This document shows positions 8,281-16,771 of a stretch of 36,961 nt of DNA, piece after piece. This DNA is from Clostridiales bacterium (GTDB lineage Bacteria > Bacillota > Clostridia > Christensenellales > Aristaeellaceae), in NCBI GenBank assembly GCA_015056415.1, contig SVGJ01000021.1:1-36961 (forward strand), in the 5' to 3' direction. Each line of letters starts with the position of its first letter. The stretch's first letter is position 1. Below the pieces are notes generated by a model, which was not told where the DNA came from, did not search any database, and saw only the letters and a program-made list of their open reading frames with translations. The position numbers and the translations under genes are program-made.

Positions 8281-8533
8281 AACGGAAGAGGAGTACCTTG
8301 TGCGTGCAGCAAAGAGAGAGCGGTTCATCGGCTGAAAGGCCGCTCCTGCGAACGGCTCGGGAAGGTCGCTTCCACAGAGCGCCGGATGAACGCGTGGCTT
8401 CCATGCCTCAGTTTGGCGCGGGCGTGCCCGTTACAGCGCGTGTGAGGTAAACTCTGGGCATTTTTGCCCGCTGTTTGCGAAGCAAGGTGGTACCACGGAG
8501 CAGTTCCGTCCTTTCGGATGGAACTGCTTTTTG
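8281..8533 (+). promoter_or_regulatory. T-box leader (valine) of the valS operon
   Basis: The T-box sequence AAGGTGGTACCACG is at 8484-8497 and is followed by a terminator hairpin AGCAGTTCC/GGAACTGCT (8499-8507, 8520-8528) plus TTTT. Upstream, stem I can be drawn: GGAAG (8284-8288) with CTTCC (8398-8402), and GTTCATC (8323-8329) with GATGAAC (8385-8391). AGTA is at 8292-8295. The unpaired 3' side contains GTG (8394-8396), two bases after AAC, a plausible Val specifier. The Trp leader in this window has the same AAC-N2-codon geometry. Uncharged tRNA(Val) should favour antitermination. I see no convincing promoter directly upstream; it could lie within rpmF or be the 7494 promoter. Confidence 0.92.
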
Positions 8534-8587
8534 CGTATTCGGATATGTTGTGTGCGTCCACACACTGCCCTGGAGGAGGTGATCCGA

Positions 8588-8794
8588 TTGTCCTACATTG
8601 AAAAGGTGGCGTCCAGGCTGAATATCCCCGGGCTGATCCTGCTCATTGCAGGAGCTGTCGCGGTACTTTGCTCCGGGCGGATCGTTGAAAAGATCGGTCT
8701 GGAAAAAAAGGAGAAGATCAGCCTCATTATCAAGGCAGCAGGCTTCGTGGCAGCGCTGGCAGGCGCGCTGATCCTGCTGGACTTCATCGGATAA
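8588..8794 (+). CDS. small two-helix membrane protein
   Basis: 68 aa from a TTG start at 8588, supported by GGAGGAGGT at 8572-8580 seven bases upstream; no in-frame ATG lies near it. Two hydrophobic segments (IPGLILLIAGAVAVLCSG and IKAAGFVAALAGALILLDFI) are joined by a charged loop rich in Lys and Glu, so a helical hairpin in the membrane is expected. It is the first cistron after the T-box and 12 bases upstream of valS, so it is made when valine charging is low. I do not recognise the family. Confidence 0.75.
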   Translation: MSYIEKVASRLNIPGLILLIAGAVAVLCSGRIVEKIGLEKKEKISLIIKAAGFVAALAGALILLDFIG

Positions 8795-8806
8795 AGGAGA
8801 GAGAAC

Positions 8807-11524
8807 ATGAACGCTCAGGAAATGGAAACGAAGTTTAATCCGCAGGCCATTGAAGGCGACATTTACAAGGAGTGGGAAGGCGCGGGCGCGTTTATTGCCC
8901 ACCGCGAAGAGGGTAAGAAGCCCTTTACCATCGTGATGCCTCCGCCCAACATCACCGGCCAATTGCACATGGGTCATGCCATGGACTGCACCCTGCAGGA
9001 CGCGGCCATCCGCTATCACCGCATGAAGGGTGATCCCACGCTGTGGCTGCCCGGCACCGATCATGCCGCCATCGCTACCGAGGTGAAGATCGTGGAGGCC
9101 ATGGCCAAGGAAGGCCTGACCAAGGACAGCCTGGGCCGTGAGGGCTTCCTCAAGCGCGCCTGGCAGTGGAAGGAAGAGTACGGCGGCCGCATCGTGCATC
9201 AGCAGCGCCGCATGGGCGTGAGCTGCGACTGGAGCCGCGAGCGCTTCACCATGGACGAGGGCTGCTCCAAGGCTGTGCGCGAGACCTTCTGTCGTCTCTA
9301 TGAGAAGGGCCTGATCTACCGTGGCAACCGTCTGGTGAACTGGTGCCCCGATTGCCAGTCTGCCATCTCCGATGCTGAAGTGGAGCACAAGGAGATGGAT
9401 GGCAACTTCTGGCATCTGCTGTATCCCGTGAAGGAGACCGGCGAATTGCTGGAGCTGGCCACCACCCGTCCCGAGACCATGCTGGGCGATACCGCCGTGG
9501 CCATCAACCCCAAGGATGAACGCTATGCCCACCTGCATGGCTGCCACGTGATCCTGCCCCTGATCAACAAGGAGATCCCCATCGTGTGCGACGAGCACGC
9601 CGATATGGAAAAGGGCACCGGCGTGGTGAAGATCACCCCCGCCCATGACCCCAACGACTATGAGGTGGGCCAGCGTCATGACCTGCCTATCGTGCGTGTG
9701 TTCACCTATGACGGCTATATGACCGGCGCCAAGGACAAGGCCGAGAATGACGAGCTGTTTGCTTCCGGCAAGGCCAGCAAGAACGAGCCCATTGTGCTGG
9801 ATTGCGGCAAATATGCCGGCATGACCACCGCCGACGCTCGCAAGGCCATCGTGGCCGACCTGGAGGAGCTGGGCCTGCTGAAGTCCATTGAGCCCATCAA
9901 GCATGAGGTGGGCGTGTGCTACCGTCATTCCAAGACGGTGATCGAACCCATGGTGTCCAAGCAGTGGTTCGTGGATATGAAGCCCCTGGCCAAGCCCGCC
10001 ATCGAGGCTGTGACCTCCGGCAGAACCCAGTTTGTGCCTGAGCGTTTCTCCAAGCAGTACATGAACTGGATGACCAACATCCGCGACTGGTGCATTTCCC
10101 GTCAGCTGTGGTGGGGTCACCGGATCCCCGTGTGGTACTGCGAGGATTGCGGTGAGATGATGGTGCTGCGTGAGGATCCCTGCTGCTGCTCCAAGTGCGG
10201 CAGCAAGAATATCCACCAGGATGAGGACGTGCTGGATACCTGGTTCTCCTCCGCCCTGTGGCCCTTCTCCACGCTGGGCTGGCCCGACAATACCGAGGAC
10301 CTGAAGTACTTCTATCCTACTGATGTGCTGGTGACCGGTTATGATATCATCACCTTCTGGGTGAGCCGTATGATCACCATGGGCCTTGAGGAAATGGACG
10401 TGACGCCCTTCAAGACCGTGCTGATCCACGGCCTGGTGCGCGATGAGCTGGGCCGCAAGATGTCCAAATCCCTGGGCAACGGCGTGGATCCGCTGGAGGT
10501 CATTGAGGAGTACGGCGCCGACGCGCTGCGCTTCTCCCTGCTGATGGGTGTGAGCCCCGGTAATGACTGCCGCTATTCCCGCGACAAGGTGGAATCTGCC
10601 CGCAACTTCGCCAACAAGATCTGGAACGCCTCCCGCTTCGTGCTGATGAACGTGGACAGCCGCGAGGAGATCGACCTGAACAAGATCGAGTTGGCTGATA
10701 AGTGGATTCTGACCCGCTTCCAGGATGCTGTGCGCGATATTTCTGCCCATAACGAAGAGGGCGATTTCGGCCTTGCCGCCACCCGCATTTATGACTTCGC
10801 GTGGAGTGAGTTCTGCGATTGGTACATCGAGCTGGCCAAGTCCCGCCTGCTGGGCGAGGACGGCGAGAGCAAGACTGCGGCCAAGGCTGTGCTGCTCTAT
10901 GTGCTGGAAGGCCTGCTGAAGCTGCTGCATCCCTTCATGCCCTTCCTGACCGAGCAGGTGTACAAGTTCTTGCCCGGCGCCGAGGGCTTCCTGATGCTCA
11001 AGCCCTGGCCCATCGCCAAGGAAGAGTACGATTTCCAGGCTGACGAAACCAAGATGGAGGGCATCATGGAGGTGATCCGCACCATCCGCAACCTGCGTGC
11101 CGAGATGAATGTGGCGCCCAGCAAGCGTACCCGCCTGATGCTGGTGGCCGGCGAAGGCTGGGGTGAGACTCTGAAGGCCGCTGATATCTACTTCCGCCGC
11201 CTGGCCGGCGCCAGCGAGAGCGAAGTGATCGCTGATCGCAACAGCATTACCGAAAAGACAGTGTCCGCCGTGACGGCTACCGGCGAACTCTTCATTCCCC
11301 TGGGCGACCTGGTGGACTTTGAGAAGGAGATCGCCCGCCTGAACAAGGAGCTGGAGAACCTCCGCAAGGAGATCGCCCGTGCCGAGGGCAAGCTGAACAA
11401 CGCCGGCTTTGTGAGCAAGGCTCCCGCCGCTCTGGTGCAGCAGGAGAAGGAAAAGTTGGCCGCGAACCAGGTGAAGGCCGAGGCGCTGGAGAAGCGCATT
11501 GCCGAACTGAAGGAATCTCTGTGA
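8807..11524 (+). CDS. valS: valyl-tRNA synthetase
   Basis: 905 aa, class I aminoacyl-tRNA synthetase. The HIGH-type motif is HMGH at 54-57 inside PPPNITGQLHMGHAMD; KMSKS is at 551-555. The editing domain lies between them and includes the ATTRPETMLGDTAVAINP signature. A cysteine knuckle CEDCGEMM / CCCSKCGSK occurs around 445-465, and the C-terminus is the long Lys/Glu-rich coiled-coil arm typical of ValRS. ATG 8807 is preceded by AAAGGAGAG. Expression is under the upstream Val T-box. The stop codon overlaps the start of folC. Confidence 0.98.
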   Translation: MNAQEMETKFNPQAIEGDIYKEWEGAGAFIAHREEGKKPFTIVMPPPNITGQLHMGHAMDCTLQDAAIRYHRMKGDPTLWLPGTDHAAIATEVKIVEAMAKEGLTKDSLGREGFLKRAWQWKEEYGGRIVHQQRRMGVSCDWSRERFTMDEGCSKAVRETFCRLYEKGLIYRGNRLVNWCPDCQSAISDAEVEHKEMDGNFWHLLYPVKETGELLELATTRPETMLGDTAVAINPKDERYAHLHGCHVILPLINKEIPIVCDEHADMEKGTGVVKITPAHDPNDYEVGQRHDLPIVRVFTYDGYMTGAKDKAENDELFASGKASKNEPIVLDCGKYAGMTTADARKAIVADLEELGLLKSIEPIKHEVGVCYRHSKTVIEPMVSKQWFVDMKPLAKPAIEAVTSGRTQFVPERFSKQYMNWMTNIRDWCISRQLWWGHRIPVWYCEDCGEMMVLREDPCCCSKCGSKNIHQDEDVLDTWFSSALWPFSTLGWPDNTEDLKYFYPTDVLVTGYDIITFWVSRMITMGLEEMDVTPFKTVLIHGLVRDELGRKMSKSLGNGVDPLEVIEEYGADALRFSLLMGVSPGNDCRYSRDKVESARNFANKIWNASRFVLMNVDSREEIDLNKIELADKWILTRFQDAVRDISAHNEEGDFGLAATRIYDFAWSEFCDWYIELAKSRLLGEDGESKTAAKAVLLYVLEGLLKLLHPFMPFLTEQVYKFLPGAEGFLMLKPWPIAKEEYDFQADETKMEGIMEVIRTIRNLRAEMNVAPSKRTRLMLVAGEGWGETLKAADIYFRRLAGASESEVIADRNSITEKTVSAVTATGELFIPLGDLVDFEKEIARLNKELENLRKEIARAEGKLNNAGFVSKAPAALVQQEKEKLAANQVKAEALEKRIAELKESL

Positions 11525-12801
11525 TGAACGCTGAACAAATCATTGCGGCCATCCATGGCTCCTACGCCAAGGGGAGCAAGCATGGCCTGCGCAACACGCA
11601 TCTGCTCATGGAGCAGCTCTGCCCCGAATGCCGGGTGCCAGTCATTCACGTGGCTGGCACCAACGGCAAGGGTAGCACCTGCGCCATGCTGGAAAGCATC
11701 CTGCGTGCTGCCGGTTACAGGACGGGGTTGTATACCTCGCCCTTTTTGCAGATGTATCAGGAACGCATCCGCCTGGATGGTATACCCCTGACGGATGATC
11801 TGCTGGTGAAATACGGTAAGCCGCTGGTGACGACCTGCCGGGAGCTGGAGAAGCAGGACGTACAGGTCACGCCCTTCGAAATGGGGACGGCGCTGGCGCT
11901 GTCTGTTTTTGAAGGCGAACGGTTGGATGTCGCTATCGTCGAGGTGGGTCTTGGCGGCAGGCTTGATCCCACCAATGTGGTGAAGCCCTGCCTGTGCGGT
12001 ATCGCTGCCATCGGCATGGATCACATGAACTTCCTGGGAAACACCCTGGCGGAGATCGCCGGAGAAAAGGCCGGGATCATCAAGCAGGGCGTTCCTGTGG
12101 TGTGCCATCCCGCTGAAGCGGAGGTCGCGGCTGTGTTCTCGGCCAGGGCGGCCGAGCTGCGGGCTCCGCTGCGCCTGCTGGACCGTGAATTCCTGAAGGG
12201 CGCGAAGTCGGATGCTTATGGCTCCGTAGCGTCCTATACGCTGGAAAATGAATGGCGAAATGTGCGTATCCCGCTGCCCGGGGCGCATCAGCTGACCAAC
12301 GCCATGACGGTGCTTGCCATGGTGGAAGAACTGCGCAGGCAGGGGTGGAATATCCCTGACGATGCGGTATATGCCGGCATAGCTGCCACCCGCTGGCCCG
12401 CCCGGCTGGAGTGGTGTGGCAATGTGCTGATCGACGGCGCGCACAATCCCCAGGGCATCGAGGCTCTGCGGGACTATGTGCAGGCCTATCTTCCGGATAA
12501 GAAGAGGGTGCTGCTCACCGGTGTGCTGGAGGATAAGCTTCAGCCTGATATGCTGGGGATGCTTGCTTCGTTGGGCGAGCGTATCGTGACTGTGACGCCG
12601 GATACGCCCCGTGCTATGCAGGCCGCGGAGCTGGCCCAGCGGTTGAATGCTGTGGGCGGCTGCGCGCAGGCGGCGGATACGCTGGAGGATGGCCTGATGC
12701 AGGCAAAGGCTCTGGCGGGGAATGAAGGCCTTGTGATCGCTGCCGGCTCGCTGTATTTTGCGGGCGGTTTGCGCAATGTGCTGGGTCTTCCGTGGCGGTA
12801 A
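11524..12801 (+). CDS. folC: bifunctional folylpolyglutamate / dihydrofolate synthase
   Basis: 425 aa. It adds glutamates to folates with ATP, in the Mur-ligase family. The P-loop VAGTNGKGST is at about residues 42-51, LYTSPFL follows, and the C-terminal domain has IDGAHNPQG. ATG 11524 shares one base with the valS stop (TGATG); the in-frame GTG three bases earlier has no better support. The valS-folC pair is a common arrangement in Bacillota. Confidence 0.95.
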   Translation: MNAEQIIAAIHGSYAKGSKHGLRNTHLLMEQLCPECRVPVIHVAGTNGKGSTCAMLESILRAAGYRTGLYTSPFLQMYQERIRLDGIPLTDDLLVKYGKPLVTTCRELEKQDVQVTPFEMGTALALSVFEGERLDVAIVEVGLGGRLDPTNVVKPCLCGIAAIGMDHMNFLGNTLAEIAGEKAGIIKQGVPVVCHPAEAEVAAVFSARAAELRAPLRLLDREFLKGAKSDAYGSVASYTLENEWRNVRIPLPGAHQLTNAMTVLAMVEELRRQGWNIPDDAVYAGIAATRWPARLEWCGNVLIDGAHNPQGIEALRDYVQAYLPDKKRVLLTGVLEDKLQPDMLGMLASLGERIVTVTPDTPRAMQAAELAQRLNAVGGCAQAADTLEDGLMQAKALAGNEGLVIAAGSLYFAGGLRNVLGLPWR

Positions 12802-12839
12802 GCATCACGGATCATTGAACAGAAAACGAGGGAGACACC

Positions 12840-13463
12840 ATGGATAAGTCAATCAAGCTGGAACGTTACCGCGAGGCCAACAAGACCGCGCTGAAGGGTC
12901 AAATTGTGTTCGCAGGTTCCTCGCTGATGGAACAGTTTCCGGTGGAAAAGCTCCTGCGGGAGCGCGGCGTGGATGTGACGGTGTACAACCGTGGCATAGG
13001 CGGCTATGTGACCCGGGAGATGCTGGAGAACCTGGACGTGTGCGTTACGGATCTTATGCCCCGTCGGGTTTTCATCAACATCGGTACTAATGATCTGAGC
13101 GATGCCGGTATCTCCTTTGGGGAATTGATGGGCCGGTATGATCAGATCGTCACAACCATCGAACAACGGGTGCCGGGTGTGGAGATCTACATGATGGCCT
13201 ACTATCCCATCAATTACGATGCGGCCGCGGATTTCATGAAACCCGGACTGCTTATCCGCACCAATGAAAAGATCAATGCCGCCAACACTCTGGTGGAACA
13301 GCTGGCAGCAAAGCACGGCCAGAGGTATATCGATGTGAACCGTGCCCTGAAGGACGATCAGGGAAGGCTGAGGGCGGAGTACACCATTGAGGGAATGCAC
13401 ATCAGGGAAGAGGGCTATCGGGCTATTATGGACGATCTGATCCCCTATGTGACCGAGGCATAA
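12840..13463 (+). CDS. SGNH/GDSL-type hydrolase
   Basis: 207 aa. SGNH block I appears as FAGSSLMEQ with the putative nucleophile Ser, block II as NRGIGG, block III as INIGTNDLSD, and block V as GMHIREEGY containing the catalytic His; the acidic residue usually three before His is not obvious (IEGMH). Such enzymes hydrolyse esters in lipids or acetylated sugars. No signal peptide is present, so it should act in the cytoplasm. It sits in the middle of the valS operon, 38 bases after folC and 16 before rsmH. The substrate is unknown. Confidence 0.85.
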   Translation: MDKSIKLERYREANKTALKGQIVFAGSSLMEQFPVEKLLRERGVDVTVYNRGIGGYVTREMLENLDVCVTDLMPRRVFINIGTNDLSDAGISFGELMGRYDQIVTTIEQRVPGVEIYMMAYYPINYDAAADFMKPGLLIRTNEKINAANTLVEQLAAKHGQRYIDVNRALKDDQGRLRAEYTIEGMHIREEGYRAIMDDLIPYVTEA

Positions 13464-13479
13464 CGGAAGGAGACTCACC

Positions 13480-14424
13480 ATGGAATTCATCCACGAGCCG
13501 GTGCTGCTGAATGAGGTCCTGCAATGGATGGACGTGCGGGAGGGTGGCGCTTATTGCGATGGAACCCTGGGCGGCGGCGGACACAGCGGCGCGATGCTTC
13601 GGGCCAGCGGCGGTACCGCCACGCTTTTCGGCATCGACCGGGATATGATGGCCATCAATGCTGCCAGCGAGCGACTGGGGCAGTATGCCGGATTTCATGC
13701 ACTGCATGGCAACTTCCATGACGGTAAGGCGTTGCTTCAGGCGGCGGGCGCACCGCCGCTGGATGGCGTGCTGCTGGATCTGGGTGTGTCGTCTCCACAG
13801 CTGGACAGGGGCGAGCGCGGCTTTTCCTATCATGAGGACGCGCCGCTGGATATGCGCATGGATACCACCCAGGGCATTACCGCGGCCGATCTTCTGAACA
13901 CAGCCAGCGAGGCTGAGCTGTGCCGTATCATCAAGGAATATGGTGAAGAAAAATGGGCGGCGCGGGTTGCCCACATCATTTGTGAGCATCGCGCCCAAAA
14001 GCCCATGGAGACCACCTTCGATCTGGTACACGCTGTGGACGCGGCCATTCCCAAAGCAGTGCGCCGTAAGGATGACGGACACCCGGCCCGGCGCACCTTT
14101 CAGGCCATCCGCATCGCCGTGAATGACGAGCTTGATCCGCTGGACAAGGCGTTGTGTGATTTTGTGGATTGCCTCAAGCCCGGTGGACGTCTGCTGGTGA
14201 TCACCTTCCACTCTCTTGAGGATCGCCTGGTGAAGCGTTGCTTCCAGCGGCTGCAGAACCCCTGCACCTGCCCGCCCAAGGCGCCTATCTGCACCTGCGG
14301 CAAAAAGCCTGTGGTGAAGGTGCTGGCCAAGGGCGCTGTGCCGCCCAGCGATGAGGAAGTGGCCCGCAACCCCCGTGCCCGCAGCGCGAAGCTCCGTGTG
14401 GCGCAGAAGCTGGAGGTGGAGTGA
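13480..14424 (+). CDS. rsmH: 16S rRNA (cytosine1402-N4)-methyltransferase
   Basis: 314 aa (MraW). It adds the N4 methyl to C1402 in the decoding centre. The SAM motif is YCDGTLGGGGHSGAML at about 25-40, followed by GIDRD; LLDLGVSSPQLD and GFSYHEDAPLDMRM are characteristic, and the C-terminus has ITFHSLEDRLVK. A CTCPPKAPICTCG cysteine stretch lies near residues 266-278. The gene is normally at the head of the division/cell-wall (dcw) cluster; here it is in a valS-folC operon and overlaps rsmI, whose product methylates the same nucleotide. Confidence 0.97.
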   Translation: MEFIHEPVLLNEVLQWMDVREGGAYCDGTLGGGGHSGAMLRASGGTATLFGIDRDMMAINAASERLGQYAGFHALHGNFHDGKALLQAAGAPPLDGVLLDLGVSSPQLDRGERGFSYHEDAPLDMRMDTTQGITAADLLNTASEAELCRIIKEYGEEKWAARVAHIICEHRAQKPMETTFDLVHAVDAAIPKAVRRKDDGHPARRTFQAIRIAVNDELDPLDKALCDFVDCLKPGGRLLVITFHSLEDRLVKRCFQRLQNPCTCPPKAPICTCGKKPVVKVLAKGAVPPSDEEVARNPRARSAKLRVAQKLEVE

Positions 14425-15287
14425 TGCCGACGCTGTATGTGGTAGCCACGCCCATCGGCAACCTGCAGGATATGTCGCCACGGGCAATCAGCACCCTGAA
14501 AAGCGTGGGGCTCATCGCCGCCGAGGATACCCGCGTGACGATGAAACTGTGCCAGGTGTTTGATATTCACACGCCCCTGACAAGCTGCCATCAGCATAAT
14601 GAAGAAAGCAAGGGCGCATGGCTGGCTGAAAAGATGCTGGAAGAGGATATCGACGTGGCAGTGACCACCGACGCGGGCACACCCTGCGTGTCCGATCCGG
14701 GCTATGGCCTGGTGAAGGCCGCGGTGGAACGGGGTATTGAGGTGATCCCTGTGCCTGGCTGCTGCGCGGCTGTGGCGGCGCTTTCCGTCAGCGGATTCGA
14801 CACCAGGGAGTTCACCTTCTATGGCTTCTTGCCCCGGGAAAAGAAGGATCTTCGCGAAAAGCTTACGGATATGGCTCGCAAGAGTACCGTGGCCGTGGTG
14901 CATGAATCGCCCTACCGTGTGGTCGAGCTGGTGGAACACATCGCAGCCGTGCTGCCGCAAACCTGGATCTCCGCATCCTGCGACCTGACCAAGCTTCACG
15001 AAAAAACCATCCGCGGCACCGCAGGCGAAGTGCTGGCGGAGATGAAGGCCAATCCCAAGGTGGATAAGGGCGAATACTGTCTGGTGCTGGATTTCCACGA
15101 TGTAAGTCTGCCGGAGGAGGAAAAACCTGCGACAGAGGTCTCGCTGGAGGCTCAGCTAACGGACCTGTTGCTTTCCGGCATGGATCTGCGTGAAGCGCAA
15201 TCTGCTTTGATGGACAAAGGCAACAAGAAGAACGCAGTCAAGGCGGCCGCCCTGCGGCTAAAGCGCCTGCTGACTGAGGAGGAATGA
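14424..15287 (+). CDS. rsmI: 16S rRNA (cytidine1402-2'-O)-methyltransferase
   Basis: 287 aa, tetrapyrrole-methylase-like fold. The VATPIGNLQDMSPRA start, AAEDTRVT, and VTTDAGTPCVSDPG signatures are those of RsmI; the C-terminal ~50 residues form the usual short helical domain. ATG 14424 overlaps the rsmH stop by one base and has GGAGGTGG at 14412-14419. With RsmH it forms the m4Cm double modification of C1402, so the overlapping gene pair probably fixes their ratio. Confidence 0.96.
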   Translation: MPTLYVVATPIGNLQDMSPRAISTLKSVGLIAAEDTRVTMKLCQVFDIHTPLTSCHQHNEESKGAWLAEKMLEEDIDVAVTTDAGTPCVSDPGYGLVKAAVERGIEVIPVPGCCAAVAALSVSGFDTREFTFYGFLPREKKDLREKLTDMARKSTVAVVHESPYRVVELVEHIAAVLPQTWISASCDLTKLHEKTIRGTAGEVLAEMKANPKVDKGEYCLVLDFHDVSLPEEEKPATEVSLEAQLTDLLLSGMDLREAQSALMDKGNKKNAVKAAALRLKRLLTEEE

Positions 15288-15289
15288 CC

Positions 15290-16129
15290 ATGCGGGAGAT
15301 CAGCGCGGCGATGATTACAGAAACTGTGGCACGGCTATGCGTTGAGGCCAACCGTGATCTGCCTGAGGATGTTGCCTGCGCGCTGCGCAGAGCTGAGGCG
15401 GAAGAGCCTTTCGCCCCGGCGAAGGACCTGATCAGGCTGCTGAACAAAAATGAGCAGATCGCCCGCACGACGCAGATGCCCATCTGTCAGGATACCGGCA
15501 TGGCCATCGTTTATGCCGAGGTGGGGCAGGACGTGCATATCTCCGGCGATTTTGAGGCGGCGATCCACGCGGGCGTGCATCGTGGCTATGTGGATGGGCT
15601 GCTGCGCAAAAGCGTGGTAGGGGATCCGCTTCGCCGGGTGAATACCGGCGATAATACGCCCGCGATCATCCACACCCGGCTGGTGAAGGGCGATCAGATC
15701 CATCTGACGGTGGCCCCCAAGGGCTTTGGCAGCGAGAATATGAGCCGGATCAGGATGCTCGCTCCCGCACAGGGCGTGGAGGGCGTGAAGGAATTCGTGC
15801 TGGAAACGGTTCGGCTTGCCGGCGCCAATCCCTGCCCGCCCATGGTGCTGGGCGTGGGTATCGGCGGCGATTTCGAGCGTGTGGCAGAGCTGGCCAAGCA
15901 GGCGCTGCTGATGCCGCTGGATCAGCATAATGATGATCCCTACTACGCCGCGCTTGAGGATGAACTGCTTGAGCTGGTGAACCAGACGGGCATCGGCCCC
16001 CAGGGCCTGGGAGGCAGAACGACCTGCCTGGGGCTGCATATCAGGGCCGGCGCGACGCATATTGCCGGCCTTCCGGTGGCTGTGAACGTCGGCTGCCATG
16101 TGACCCGGCACAAGACCGCTGTACTGTAA
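15290..16129 (+). CDS. fumarate hydratase (class I), alpha subunit
   Basis: 279 aa. It is the N-terminal half of a two-subunit iron-sulfur fumarase/L-tartrate dehydratase, which interconverts malate and fumarate. Candidate cluster cysteines are in MPICQDTG, AGANPCPPMVLG and GRTTCLGLH. ATG 15290 is chosen over ATG 15284 because GAGGAGGA (15276-15283) is correctly spaced to it. Together with the beta subunit 13 bases downstream it should form an oxygen-sensitive enzyme, consistent with an anaerobe. Fumarase versus tartrate dehydratase specificity is not decided by sequence, but an isolated pair without tartrate genes favours fumarase. Confidence 0.93.
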   Translation: MREISAAMITETVARLCVEANRDLPEDVACALRRAEAEEPFAPAKDLIRLLNKNEQIARTTQMPICQDTGMAIVYAEVGQDVHISGDFEAAIHAGVHRGYVDGLLRKSVVGDPLRRVNTGDNTPAIIHTRLVKGDQIHLTVAPKGFGSENMSRIRMLAPAQGVEGVKEFVLETVRLAGANPCPPMVLGVGIGGDFERVAELAKQALLMPLDQHNDDPYYAALEDELLELVNQTGIGPQGLGGRTTCLGLHIRAGATHIAGLPVAVNVGCHVTRHKTAVL

Positions 16130-16142
16130 GGAGGGGGAGCTT

Positions 16143-16697
16143 ATGCGTCAATTGACCGCGCCTTTGTCTGAAGAGGATGTGCTTTCCCTCCGCGCGGGGG
16201 AACACGTGCTGCTCTCCGGCGTGGTATATACCGCCCGTGACGCCGCACATCTGCGCATGATGGACTGCATTGCCCAGGGTCAACCGCTGCCCATTGAATT
16301 GGAAGGCCAGGTGATCTACTACGCCGGCCCCACGCCCACGCCTGAAGGGAAGCCGGTGGGCTCCATCGGCCCGACCACATCCACGCGTATGGACGCTTCT
16401 ACGCCTACGCTGCTGGCACATGGCTTGCGGGGGATGATCGGCAAGGGGCAGCGCAGCAAAGAAGTTATGCGGGCCATGCAGGAGCATCCGGCGGTATACT
16501 TTGCAGCGGTTGGCGGAGCCGCGGCGCTGATGGCGGCCTGTGTAACCTCCTGCGAGGTGATCGCCTGGGACGACCTGGGGCCGGAGTCTGTCAAGCGGCT
16601 TACGCTGCGTGAGCTGCCCCTGGTGGTGGCAGCTGACGCCTATGGTCAGGATGCTTTTTCCCTGGGACAGGCGGATTATCTGCGATCTGTCAGGTAA
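16143..16697 (+). CDS. fumarate hydratase (class I), beta subunit
   Basis: 184 aa, the C-terminal half of class I fumarases. The VVYTARDAAHLRM start, YYAGPTPTPEGKPVGSIGPT and TTSTRMDASTP strings are conserved substrate-binding regions, and AAVGGAAALMA is the family's glycine/alanine-rich strand. AAGGAGGGGG precedes ATG 16143. It is the last gene of the T-box-led unit; a convergent terminator follows at 16737. Confidence 0.93.
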   Translation: MRQLTAPLSEEDVLSLRAGEHVLLSGVVYTARDAAHLRMMDCIAQGQPLPIELEGQVIYYAGPTPTPEGKPVGSIGPTTSTRMDASTPTLLAHGLRGMIGKGQRSKEVMRAMQEHPAVYFAAVGGAAALMAACVTSCEVIAWDDLGPESVKRLTLRELPLVVAADAYGQDAFSLGQADYLRSVR

Positions 16698-16736
16698 ATC
16701 CCGGCATTGGTTTGCTGCTGTATCAAACAGTGAATT

Positions 16737-16765
16737 AAAGGAGCAGTCGTGCAGGCTGCTCCTTT
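16737..16765. terminator. bidirectional terminator between the fumarase and LysM genes
   Basis: Perfect 10-bp stem AAAGGAGCAG/CTGCTCCTTT with a 9-base loop between two convergent genes. T tracts are short (TTT) on both strands. Confidence 0.7.
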
Positions 16766-16771
16766 GACATA

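Noticed and set aside
8408-10930. An 840-codon minus-strand open frame opposite the T-box and valS
   Set aside because: Same kind of codon-bias shadow; it crosses the T-box terminator and has no ribosome site.
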